Assembly: GCA_012521335.1 (NCBI GenBank)
Contig: JAAYMM010000070.1
Span: 1 to 51,785, forward strand
DNA: 51,785 nt
DNA from: Bacillota bacterium
GTDB lineage: Bacteria; Bacillota; Limnochordia; Darwinibacteriales; Darwinibacteriaceae
Direction of reading: 5' to 3'
This document shows positions 18,595 through 25,839 of the stretch, one piece after another. Position 1 is the first letter of the stretch; the number at the start of each line of letters is the position of its first letter. A model generated the notes under the pieces. That model worked only from the letters and a program-made list of their open reading frames with translations, was not told the DNA's origin and made no database searches. The position numbers and the translations under genes were made by a program.

Positions 18595-19659
18595 ATGGAC
18601 GAGCTTTTGCATATTCTCCAGACGCACCAGCAGCGCTACCCACAGTCAACTGTAGTGGATTACGTGAAACTGATCTACCAAAACGAGTTCGGCCCGGGCC
18701 ACCTGGTCACCGATGAACAGGCCAGTTTGGCGCGCTTAGAAGCAGAATGGGGTAGGCTGCAGACTAACCCTAATCTGCAGGATGATCTTTTTGAGCCCAT
18801 CGGCAACGGGCTGGTGCGGCTGCATCTGCGGCCGCTGGGCGATGCCCTGTCTCTGCGTGCTGTGAACAGGTTTTTCGTGCTCACAGCCGAAAAAGTGCGG
18901 GGAAGCAGGGGAGGACTGGAGAGGAAGCTGGAACTGTTGCGAGGGTTTATCCAGGGCGATGCCTCCGTGGTCTCTTTCCTGGAGGAATACAAACAGGCCG
19001 GTTACCCCTTGCTCAGCCACAGTGAGCCCTATAGAGCAGCCTATGCCCCGGCGTATCGGGTGGTGCAGAGCGAGTTCGCCCTCTTTTTCCCCGTGTTCAG
19101 AGAAATAGAAAGGCTGCTCCGAAAGAAGCAGCCTGTTCTGATAGCCATTGACGGCCGCAGCGGATCGGGCAAGAGTTTCTTAGCCGAACTGCTGCAGGCG
19201 GTATACGGCTGCAGCGTGATCTCTATGGATCACTTTTTCCTGCGGCCTGAACAGCGCACCCCGGCCCGGTTCCAGGAGCCGGGAGGCAATGTGGATTATG
19301 AACGCTTTCTGGACGAAGTAGTTTCTAGGCTTCAGGAAGGAATCCCCTTCAGCTACCGCATCCTGAACTGCCGGGATTGGAGCTTCAGCCCCTCGCCAGT
19401 GATCGAACCTGGCCCCTTGACGGTTGTGGAAGGCTCCTACAGCCACCATCCAGCTTTTGCGCACATCTTCGATTTGAAGGTCTTTTTGACCGTTCCTCCT
19501 GAGGTGCAGCGGGAACGGATCCTGAGGCGCAGCGGTGCGCCACTGCTCAAGCGCTTCGTGGAGGAGTGGATCCCCTTAGAAGAACTCTACTTTTCCTGCC
19601 TGAACATTGCCGAACAGAGCCACGTTACCATCTGTACCCACAGCCCTGTGCAGGATTAA
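18595..19659 (+). CDS. Uridine kinase-like P-loop protein with an uncharacterised N-terminal domain
   Basis: The 354-residue protein has two parts. Residues 1-165 form an all-helical-looking domain with 'YQNEFGPGHLVTDE', which I do not recognise by function. Residues 175-350 form a P-loop kinase domain with Walker A 'IDGRSGSGKS', a 'SMDHFFL' motif and 'VVEGSYSHHPAF', as in uridine kinase and phosphoribulokinase relatives. It therefore probably phosphorylates a nucleoside or similar small molecule. The start ATG 18595 has GAAGGAGG upstream. The 3' end overlaps the convergent nitroreductase gene by four bases. Substrate unknown. Confidence 0.7.
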   Translation: MDELLHILQTHQQRYPQSTVVDYVKLIYQNEFGPGHLVTDEQASLARLEAEWGRLQTNPNLQDDLFEPIGNGLVRLHLRPLGDALSLRAVNRFFVLTAEKVRGSRGGLERKLELLRGFIQGDASVVSFLEEYKQAGYPLLSHSEPYRAAYAPAYRVVQSEFALFFPVFREIERLLRKKQPVLIAIDGRSGSGKSFLAELLQAVYGCSVISMDHFFLRPEQRTPARFQEPGGNVDYERFLDEVVSRLQEGIPFSYRILNCRDWSFSPSPVIEPGPLTVVEGSYSHHPAFAHIFDLKVFLTVPPEVQRERILRRSGAPLLKRFVEEWIPLEELYFSCLNIAEQSHVTICTHSPVQD

Positions 19660-20240
19660 AGCCTTTTGTGAATCAGCTCGGAGAGGGGGCGCTTGGGCAC
19701 GTAGTGCACATCATCTTCACCGCGCCAGTAGCGGATATCGCCGTCTCGGCCAACACTGGTGAGCTCCACCCGTTCCCCCGGGGTGCCCAAGGCTGCCACC
19801 AGTTCGATCTTCAGCCCTTCAGGAATGCCCAGGATCTCAGCCAGGCGCGGCCGATCTACTGAGGCCAGCAGGCAGGCGCCATAGCCCAGTTCCCGCGCCC
19901 CCAGGATAATGCTCTGGGCGGCCAGCCCCAGGTCGATGAGGGCCATGCTGCTGTGCTCGCTGATGGAGGTATCGTTGAGGAACACGATGTACGCCGTGGG
20001 CCGCTCCGAGGGGCTCGGGCCCGGCCATTCGGTGAGGTAACCTGCCCACTTCAGGCAGGAAAAGACCTCGGGCAGCACTTCGGGATGGCGGACCAAAACG
20101 TACTTTAAGGGCTGTTTATTGGACGCAGAAGGAGCTAAGCGGGCAAGTTCTATGAGACTTTCCAATTCTGCCATGGTGGGGACAGGTTCCTGCCGAAATC
20201 TCCGGTAGCTCCGGGTGCTCTTCATCAGTTCCTTGAGCAT
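19656..20240 (-). CDS. Nitroreductase-family flavoprotein
   Basis: This 194-residue protein has the compact nitroreductase fold signature: 'TRSYRRFRQEPVP' at the N-terminus, which binds the FMN phosphate, 'ARLAPSASNKQPLKYVLV', and 'ALIDLGLAAQSIILGARELGYGACLL'. Such enzymes use FMN and NAD(P)H to reduce nitro compounds, quinones or flavins. The physiological substrate is unknown. The start ATG 20240 is preceded by AGGAGGT at an eight-base distance. It faces the candidate RNA region on its upstream side. Confidence 0.88.
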   Translation of the reverse strand: MLKELMKSTRSYRRFRQEPVPTMAELESLIELARLAPSASNKQPLKYVLVRHPEVLPEVFSCLKWAGYLTEWPGPSPSERPTAYIVFLNDTSISEHSSMALIDLGLAAQSIILGARELGYGACLLASVDRPRLAEILGIPEGLKIELVAALGTPGERVELTSVGRDGDIRYWRGEDDVHYVPKRPLSELIHKRL

Positions 20241-20328
20241 GGGTGACCTCCTGTTCTGGAATTGCTTGGGGGATTCTCTTCGCTAAGGGTGCGGTGTTCC
20301 CCTGCTGAGAGAAAACGATGGATAGGTG

Positions 20329-20357
20329 TTGCAAAAAGAATCAGAAAATAGTATAAT
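20329..20357 (+). promoter_or_regulatory. Strong sigma-A promoter with no protein gene directly behind it
   Basis: TTGCAA (20329-20334) and a perfect TATAAT (20352-20357) are exactly 17 bases apart. Transcription would begin near 20364. The next credible start codon is at 20722, so about 360 bases of untranslated RNA follow. Confidence 0.75.
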
Positions 20358-20363
20358 ACAGAT

Positions 20364-20620
20364 GAAACATCAGAATCGCTGGGCCTTCCCGGCTGGGGCG
20401 CGGTCCCTGCCGCAGCACCGACTTCGTAGGGAAAGGGGGGAAGCAGTGCGCCGTTTGGCCCATTACGGTGCAGGGAGCCCAGAGAGGGGAACCAAAAGGC
20501 GCAGTGCAGGCAGCGCGGGCGTGCCGCAGTGAAGAAAAAAAAGAAAAGGCGATAGACCCGAACTAGAGCACGTCCGCCGTGAGGAAAAGGGCAGCGAAGG
20601 AGCCAGCAGGCTCCTTTGTC
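20364..20620 (+). ncRNA. Candidate structured non-coding RNA or long structured leader
   Basis: The stretch behind the promoter has no ORF with a ribosome site but much pairing. The continuous segment 20466-20482 (CGGTGCAGGGAGCCCAG) pairs with three upstream segments in antiparallel order: 20415-20420, 20404-20408 and 20379-20384, 17 pairs with no gap on the 3' side. The first bulge can form its own CCC/GGG hairpin. The inner loop 20443-20452 can also pair with 20499-20508 (nine pairs, one mismatch), a possible pseudoknot. More hairpins follow at 20509-20525 and 20569-20581. A hairpin at 20597-20616 (AAGGAGCC/GGCTCCTT), followed by TGTCTC, may end it. I could not match 6S, SRP, RNase P, tmRNA, T-box or common riboswitch signatures by eye. 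It could be free-standing or a leader of the SDR gene. Confidence 0.5.
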
Positions 20621-20721
20621 TCTGCCTGGGCCAGACAGCGCAGGAAGTTGGGGAATTGTTTGGTATTAACTAAAGTAGAAGACCCAATGTCACTGAGCAA
20701 GTGGAAAGGCAGGCGAGCGTG

Positions 20722-21540
20722 ATGAAGAACCTTTTTGATCTTAACGGCCGGGTTGCTGTGGTTACCGGCGGCACAGGGGTTTTAGGCAGTGAGCTGGCCA
20801 AGGGCTTGTCCCAAGCCGGTGCGCGAGTGGTAGTGCTCGGCAGGGAAGCGCAGAGGCGAGATGCTGTGGTGGCGGAGATAACCAAGGACGGCGGAGAAGC
20901 CTGGGGGCTCGCCTGCGACGTGCTCGCTCCAGAGCAGGTGCGGGCGGCCAAAGAAGCTGTCTTGGAGAAGTACGGCAGAGTGGATATTCTCATCAACGGA
21001 GCGGGCGGCAACCGGCCGCCGGCCACCACCGGCTCTGATCTGTCGTTCTTTGATCTGCCAGTGGACGAGTTGGATCACGTGGTCAGGCTCAATTTCATGG
21101 GCACTCTGATTCCCAGCCAGATCTTCGGCAGGGTGTTTGCGGAGCAGCGAGAAGGGGTGATCCTGAACATTTCCTCCATGGCTGCCTACAGGCCCATGAC
21201 CAAGGTGGTGGGTTACGCCGCAGCCAAAGCGGCCGTGAGCAACTTTACCCAATGGCTGGCAGTGCACTTCTGCCAGAACTATTCTCCGAACATCCGGGTC
21301 AACGCCATTGCCCCCGGGTTCTTCCTCACCGAGCAGAACCGGTACCTGCTCACTGAGGAGACAACGGGTGAGCTAACGCCGCGGGGCCGCGCCATCCTAG
21401 ACCATACTCCCATGGGCCGCTTTGGCGAGCCCTGTGACCTGGTGGGTACGGTGATCTGGCTGGTAAGTGATGCCAGTAAATTCGTCACGGGAACGGTGAT
21501 CCCAGTGGATGGAGGCTTCTTGGCTTTTTCCGGCGTGTGA
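20722..21540 (+). CDS. SDR-family oxidoreductase, probably D-mannonate oxidoreductase
   Basis: The protein (272 residues from ATG 20722) is a classical short-chain dehydrogenase. It has the cofactor motif 'TGGTGVLG', the 'NGAGGNRP' segment, a catalytic Ser in 'NISSMAAYRP', and Tyr-Lys in 'GYAAAKAAV'. The C-terminal 'VIPVDGGFLAFSGV' and overall pattern resemble the D-mannonate oxidoreductase (fructuronate reductase) group, which works in hexuronate breakdown. No other hexuronate gene lies nearby, so the substrate is tentative. The GTG 20701 start of the ORF track is less likely than ATG 20722, which follows GGAAAGG. A strong terminator follows. Confidence 0.8.
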   Translation: MKNLFDLNGRVAVVTGGTGVLGSELAKGLSQAGARVVVLGREAQRRDAVVAEITKDGGEAWGLACDVLAPEQVRAAKEAVLEKYGRVDILINGAGGNRPPATTGSDLSFFDLPVDELDHVVRLNFMGTLIPSQIFGRVFAEQREGVILNISSMAAYRPMTKVVGYAAAKAAVSNFTQWLAVHFCQNYSPNIRVNAIAPGFFLTEQNRYLLTEETTGELTPRGRAILDHTPMGRFGEPCDLVGTVIWLVSDASKFVTGTVIPVDGGFLAFSGV

Positions 21541-21566
21541 AAAGCGCAGAGAGTTGAGTCTCTACG

Positions 21567-21600
21567 CCCGCGCTGCCTCGGGAGGCGGCGCGGGTTTTTT
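21567..21600 (+). terminator. Intrinsic terminator of the SDR gene
   Basis: CCCGCGCTGCC pairs with GGCGGCGCGGG around a short loop and is followed by six T residues. Confidence 0.92.
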
Positions 21601-21654
21601 CGGTTGGTGCTGGGAAAACTTAAGACGATACACCATTGGAACAGGAGGATGGGC

Positions 21655-22056
21655 GTGGGCTGGAACGGATGGCCCTTTGAGCGGGTAGCGATCTTGTTTG
21701 CCTCCCTAGGCTTTCTCCTCATCTTTATTCAAGTGACCCTTTTTCACTACCGGCAGAACTTCAGGCATTGGGCCCAATGGGTGCCGGTGATTGCTTTGCC
21801 TGTGCTGGCCGTGGTCGGGTTGGCGGTCACCGCATCCAATGCAGCTTGGCTGCGTCAGGCATTTTTCTGGCTGTGCCTAGCCGATAGCGTGGGCGGTCTG
21901 TACGGGTTCTACCTGCACTTCACGGGCGTAGGGCAGCGGGTAGATGGCTACCGCCTCCAGAACTTCCTAGTGGGCCCGCCGGTGGTGCTGCCCTTAACCA
22001 TTTCCGCCTTGAGCCTGTTGGCTCTGCTGGCCGTGTACTGGAGTGCTGCCCTATGA
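21655..22056 (+). CDS. Four-helix membrane protein in a GMC dehydrogenase operon
   Basis: About 133 residues with four hydrophobic segments ('VAILFASLGFLLIFIQ', 'VPVIALPVLAVVGLAV', 'AFFWLCLADSVGGLYGF', 'LPLTISALSLLALLAVYW'). I recognise no family. AGGAGG at 21643-21648 abuts ATG 21649, so GTG 21655, in frame and six bases away, is the better start. The gene overlaps the next one by an ATGA junction. Because its partners encode a flavin dehydrogenase and its small subunit, it is a good candidate for the membrane anchor or electron acceptor of that enzyme, replacing the cytochrome c subunit of gluconate 2-dehydrogenase. That role is inference. Confidence 0.65.
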   Translation: MGWNGWPFERVAILFASLGFLLIFIQVTLFHYRQNFRHWAQWVPVIALPVLAVVGLAVTASNAAWLRQAFFWLCLADSVGGLYGFYLHFTGVGQRVDGYRLQNFLVGPPVVLPLTISALSLLALLAVYWSAAL

Positions 22057-22655
22057 TGAGGAGTGAAAGCCTTTATCCCGACTACGATGTCTTGGCGCTG
22101 CAGGATGAATGGGATGCCCACACCCGGCAGATCGTGGGCAAAAGGCTGGGACCCTTTCAGTTCAAACTGCTCACTCCAGAGCAGCAGGACCTGATTAAGG
22201 CCGTGGCGCGCCAGCTCGCCTATGAGCACCGCGAGGAGGTGCTCACCTGGATCGCCGCCCATGTGGATGAGCAGCTCCTGAGCCCCCTGGGTGAAGCCCA
22301 GCGCAGACCGGGAGTTCCGCCCCAGAAAGAACTGATCCTCTCGGGAATCGAGGCTTTGAACAGCTGGGCTAAGGAGAAGTTTTTCAAGGGTTTCCAGAGC
22401 ATCAGGCAAGAACAGCAGCTGGAATTCCTTCAGCTCCTGGAAGTGGGCGGCCTGCCCCAGGACCACGGCTGGACTGTGGAAAAGCAGAAGGAGCTGTTCA
22501 AGAAGCTAACGGGTCTCGTCATCTCCGCCCACTATTCCCATCCCTGGGTGTGGTCGGACATCGGCTATGGGGGCCCGGCCTATCCCCGCGGTTACGTCCG
22601 GGTGGAACTGGGCCTGACAGATCCTTGGGAGCCTAAACAGGTTCCAGGCAGCTGA
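22053..22655 (+). CDS. Gluconate 2-dehydrogenase subunit 3-like protein
   Basis: The 200-residue protein matches the small-subunit family that accompanies GMC-type dehydrogenases. The segment 'LTPEQQDLIKAVARQL' and the C-terminal 'YSHPWVWSDIGYGGPAYPRG' are typical. Usual members carry a twin-arginine signal and act in the periplasm; here no signal peptide is visible, so the complex probably works on the cytoplasmic face. The ATG at 22053 overlaps the previous stop codon by four bases, and the GMC gene starts 12 bases after its stop. It probably stabilises or exports the large subunit in known systems. Confidence 0.8.
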   Translation: MMRSESLYPDYDVLALQDEWDAHTRQIVGKRLGPFQFKLLTPEQQDLIKAVARQLAYEHREEVLTWIAAHVDEQLLSPLGEAQRRPGVPPQKELILSGIEALNSWAKEKFFKGFQSIRQEQQLEFLQLLEVGGLPQDHGWTVEKQKELFKKLTGLVISAHYSHPWVWSDIGYGGPAYPRGYVRVELGLTDPWEPKQVPGS

Positions 22656-22667
22656 GGGGGAGCAGAA

Positions 22668-24290
22668 GTGGCAGAGAGGATTTCTGTGCAGCACAACTGC
22701 GATCATTACAACGCCGAGCGCTATCCCCATTTGAACAAGCGCAAGTTCGGCAACCAAGAAGTGGATGCGGTCATTGTGGGTCTGGGGGCTGCCGGAGGAG
22801 TTCTTCTCTATGAGTTGGCTCAGGCAGGCTTAGATGTGGTGGGCATCGAGGCAGGGCCGTTCTGGGACCCTCAGGCCGATTTTGCCAGCGACGAGCTGCA
22901 CGCCCAGTCCTTGGCCTGGAACGACACCCGCCTCTCCACGGGCAATGACGCCCTGGAGTTCGGAGCCAACAACTCTGGACGGGGAGTGGGTGGCGGCACT
23001 GTGCACTTCACAGGGGTGTTCTACCGCTTCCACGAAAGCGACTTCAGGGTGCGCACCCTGGATGGGGCAGGGGAGGATTGGCCCATCGACTACGCGGATC
23101 TCGCTCCTTATTACTCCAAAATCGAGCAGGAGATCAAGGTAAGTGGTCCCAAAGAGTTCCCGTGGGGCGCCTTCCACGGTCCTTATCCCTATCCCGAACG
23201 CAGTCCGATCAGCGGCAACGCGGAGATCTTCCGGCGGGGCTGTGCCGAGCTGGGCATCCGCAGCACGGTGGCCCCTTTAGCCATCCCATCGGCTCCCTTT
23301 GACGGGAGGCCGCCCTGCATCAACCGGGGCTTCTGCAATCAGGGATGTATGCCCAACGCCAAGTTTTCCACCCTGATTCACCATGTACCGAAGGCCATAG
23401 CCCAGGGAGCCGAGGTGCTCACTGACTGCATGGTGACCCGCATTCTTGTGGATAAACAGGGCAGGGTTACGGGTGTGGAGTTCAACCACGATGGCAAGTA
23501 CTATGAGCAGAAGGCGCAGGTGGTCATCGTTGCAGCCTTCGCCGTAGAGACCCCTCGGCTGCTTTTGAACTCAGCCTGCAGCCAGTTCCCCGATGGGCTC
23601 GCCAACAGCAGCGGTTTGGTGGGGAAGTATCTCATGACCCACAGCGGGCACGATGTGTACGCCCGCTTTGATCAGGAGATCCGGCTGTACAAAGGGACAC
23701 CTGTGCTGGCAGTGAGCCAGGATTTCTACGAGACTGACTTAAGCCGCGGGTTTGTCCGGGGCTATTCCCTCCATGCCCACGGCAGCAGACCCTTGGGCAT
23801 GGCGGTGAAAGCAGCGACGAATGCAGGGATCTGGGGTCAGAAGCTGCGGGAGATTATGCTGCACTGGAACTACTATGCCCGCATCACCCTGGTGGGAGAG
23901 GTTCTGCCGGACATTCAGAACTGCGTCACCTTGAGCGAAGAGAAGGATGAGTACGGGCTGCCCCGGGCCCAGGTACACTTTTCCTACGGAGCAAACGACC
24001 AAAAGCTCATTGCCCACGGCATCGATAAATGCAAAGAGATCCTGGCAGCGGCTGGGGGCAGGGACCCCTTTGTGGTGCCCGACAGTGCCCACCTGATGGG
24101 CGGATGCCGCATGGGCAAGGATCCGCAAAACTCAGTGGTGAACGAGTTCTGCCGCAGTCACGACATACCGAACCTTTACATCTGCGATGCCAGTGTGTTT
24201 GTCACCTCAGGGGCAGCCAACCCCACAGAAACTGTGATGGCCCTCGCAGCGCGTACCGCGGGGCGCATCATCAGGGAAGGGAAGAAGTAA
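22668..24290 (+). CDS. GMC-family FAD-dependent oxidoreductase (large subunit)
   Basis: This 540-residue flavoprotein has the FAD dinucleotide fold near the N-terminus ('AVIVGLGAAGGVLLYELAQ'), 'NNSGRGVGGGTVHFTG', 'GFCNQGCMPNAK', the active-site region 'SAHLMGGCRMGKDP', and the C-terminal 'AANPTETVMALAARTAGR'. It belongs with the dehydrogenase branch of the GMC family (gluconate 2-dehydrogenase-like) that passes electrons to a membrane partner rather than to oxygen. It oxidises a polyol, sugar acid or sugar; the substrate cannot be told. The start GTG 22668 has GAGGGGG upstream. No signal peptide is present. Confidence 0.88.
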   Translation: MAERISVQHNCDHYNAERYPHLNKRKFGNQEVDAVIVGLGAAGGVLLYELAQAGLDVVGIEAGPFWDPQADFASDELHAQSLAWNDTRLSTGNDALEFGANNSGRGVGGGTVHFTGVFYRFHESDFRVRTLDGAGEDWPIDYADLAPYYSKIEQEIKVSGPKEFPWGAFHGPYPYPERSPISGNAEIFRRGCAELGIRSTVAPLAIPSAPFDGRPPCINRGFCNQGCMPNAKFSTLIHHVPKAIAQGAEVLTDCMVTRILVDKQGRVTGVEFNHDGKYYEQKAQVVIVAAFAVETPRLLLNSACSQFPDGLANSSGLVGKYLMTHSGHDVYARFDQEIRLYKGTPVLAVSQDFYETDLSRGFVRGYSLHAHGSRPLGMAVKAATNAGIWGQKLREIMLHWNYYARITLVGEVLPDIQNCVTLSEEKDEYGLPRAQVHFSYGANDQKLIAHGIDKCKEILAAAGGRDPFVVPDSAHLMGGCRMGKDPQNSVVNEFCRSHDIPNLYICDASVFVTSGAANPTETVMALAARTAGRIIREGKK

Positions 24291-24295
24291 GGGCG

Positions 24296-24320
24296 AGGCC
24301 CACCGTGTGCCGGTGGGCCT
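24296..24320. terminator. Perfect hairpin between convergent genes, without a T-run
   Basis: AGGCCCACCG pairs perfectly with CGGTGGGCCT across a five-base loop, between the GMC gene and the convergent lipoprotein gene. Neither strand has a T-run after it, so it is a weak terminator or an RNA-stabilising hairpin. Confidence 0.5.
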
Positions 24321-24332
24321 GGCGAAGAAAAC

Positions 24333-24614
24333 TCACTTTTTCTTCTTGCGCACCAGGGACAAGCTGCCCCAGCCGCCAACGATGGCCAGGTAGAAGCCGA
24401 AATCGTACCACCAACCCGTATTGGCTACCTCATACACCCGGATGTGCTCCCTGAACAGCCCGAAGATCAGCGAAATAGGAGCTACCCAGCCGTGCCAGAT
24501 GCCCGAGAAAAAGCCGGCGGGATTCTCTGGAGTTCTACTGCCATCTCCAGGCAGACAGCCGGAGAGGGCAAGGCAAAGCCCAATCAGCACTGCCAGCAGA
24601 ACAAGTCTTTTCAT
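24333..24614 (-). CDS. Small predicted lipoprotein with C-terminal membrane segment
   Basis: The protein has 93 residues. The N-terminus is a lipoprotein signal: two positive charges, a hydrophobic core and the lipobox 'LSGC'. A region 'GIWHGWVAPISLIFGLF' and a conserved-looking 'EVANTGWWYDFGFYLAI' come before a basic tail of four Lys. This pattern matches small uncharacterised proteins seen in several Bacillota and other phyla, but no function is known to me. I chose ATG 24614 because GGGGGA lies upstream and the signal starts there; the track's longer ORF would destroy the signal. Confidence 0.65.
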   Translation of the reverse strand: MKRLVLLAVLIGLCLALSGCLPGDGSRTPENPAGFFSGIWHGWVAPISLIFGLFREHIRVYEVANTGWWYDFGFYLAIVGGWGSLSLVRKKKK

Positions 24615-24744
24615 CTCATCTGTCCCCCCTTCTCTCCGCGAAAAATTGGACAAGTTCAGCTGTACCTCCTTTTTGCTTGGAGGCATCTTTGCCCTGGTGG
24701 AGAAATAAATGCTCCATTGAAGACAGGTGGAATGGGTGGCAGAC

Positions 24745-25644
24745 ATGCGTCCTTATCTGGCGGCAGCAGGCTCGTCGATAATTTTTGGCTTTTCCTTTTT
24801 ATTCACCAAAAACGCCTTGGACAACTTAGGTGCTTTCGAACTGCTTGGTCTGAGGTTTTTCCTGGCCGCTTTCTTCATGCTGCTGCTGCGCAGACTGCGG
24901 CTGATCGCGATTCAGCTCACCTGGCAGAAGTTGGGGAGCCTCTTGCTGGTGGCTCTGCTCCAGCCCATCCTTTACTTCACCCTAGAGACCCTGGGAGTAC
25001 AGCTCACTTCTGCTTCTGAGGCTGGGGTGATTATTGGGCTGATTCCCGTGGTCGTGGCTGTGCTGGCTGCTCTGCTGCTAAAGGAACGGGTAAGCTTTCG
25101 CCAGTGGATTTCCATCGCGGCCACAGTGGCGGGGGTGATTCTGCTCTCCCTGCCGCAGCTCCAGGGCGGGTTCGGTGGACTATTGGGCATTGGCGCCTTA
25201 CTCGGTGCAGTGGTAGCTGCGGCTCTGTACAACATCGCCTCGCGCCGAGCCTCAAGCAAGGCCACACCAGTGGAAGTGACCTACGTGATGATGTGGGTGG
25301 GGGCTGTGGTCTTCAACGGCGTTGTTCTCGTCCGAACCGCACTGCGCGGCGAGCCCCTGCGCTACCTCGGGGCCTTGGCCAGCCCTGAGCTGGTCCTGGC
25401 CCTGGCTTACCTGGGCCTGCTCTCGTCAGTGGGGGCCTTTTTCCTGATGAATTACGCCTTAGCACAGCTCAGCCCCTCACGAGTGGCTGTGTTTGTCAAC
25501 CTCACGCCGGTGATCTCCATCCTGGCCGGCTGGCTGCTGCGCGGAGAGGTCCTTATCCCCCTGCAGCTCGCTGGAGCAGGGCTGATCTTGGCGGGAGTAT
25601 GGGGTGTGACCAGTTCAGAACATGCAGGGGCCTCCCAGAACTAG
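24745..25644 (+). CDS. EamA/DMT-family transporter
   Basis: The protein (299 residues from ATG 24745) has ten hydrophobic segments in two EamA repeats, as in drug/metabolite transporters. The first repeat begins 'LAAAGSSIIFGFSFLFTK' and the second 'GLLGIGALLGAVVAAALYNIASRRAS'. Such proteins usually export amino acids, metabolites or toxic compounds; the substrate is not deducible. GTG 24727 is also possible, but ATG 24745 has GGGTGG at a six-base distance and gives a normal N-terminus. The terminator hairpin begins just before the stop codon. Confidence 0.88.
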   Translation: MRPYLAAAGSSIIFGFSFLFTKNALDNLGAFELLGLRFFLAAFFMLLLRRLRLIAIQLTWQKLGSLLLVALLQPILYFTLETLGVQLTSASEAGVIIGLIPVVVAVLAALLLKERVSFRQWISIAATVAGVILLSLPQLQGGFGGLLGIGALLGAVVAAALYNIASRRASSKATPVEVTYVMMWVGAVVFNGVVLVRTALRGEPLRYLGALASPELVLALAYLGLLSSVGAFFLMNYALAQLSPSRVAVFVNLTPVISILAGWLLRGEVLIPLQLAGAGLILAGVWGVTSSEHAGASQN

Positions 25645-25660
25645 GGAGGCCCTGTTTTTT
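25625..25660 (+). terminator. Intrinsic terminator overlapping the stop of the DMT transporter gene
   Basis: CAGGGGCCTCCC pairs with GGGAGGCCCTG with one bulged base, followed by six T residues. The TAG stop lies in the loop. Confidence 0.9.
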
Positions 25661-25753
25661 CTTGGGCAGTGATGGCCCTTTTGGTGGACAGTAAAAAATG
25701 ATCATCTTGAGAAGGAATCGCTAAGTGAATGTTGTAATATGATCACAGGAATC

Positions 25754-25771
25754 ATCCGAAACGTTTCGGAT
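25754..25771. promoter_or_regulatory. LacI-family operator, distal copy
   Basis: ATCCGAAACGTTTCGGAT is a perfect 18-bp palindrome with the central CG typical of LacI-family operators. It lies 69 bp before the lacI start. Confidence 0.85.
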
Positions 25772-25805
25772 AGGAGGCAGCAACCCTCATTTCTTTTTGC
25801 TTGCG

Positions 25806-25823
25806 ATCCGAAACGTTTCGGAT
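25806..25823. promoter_or_regulatory. LacI-family operator, proximal copy
   Basis: This is an identical copy of the 18-bp palindrome, 52 bp from the first (about five helical turns) and 17 bp before the lacI start codon. The spacing suits looping or cooperative binding by a regulator dimer pair. Confidence 0.85.
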
Positions 25824-25839
25824 AAACGGGGGTGAGTCT

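Noticed and set aside
20326-20532. 68-residue ORF in the candidate RNA region
   Set aside because: Its start overlaps the promoter, it has no ribosome site, and the peptide is Arg-rich low complexity. An internal ATG at 20363 falls at the transcript start.
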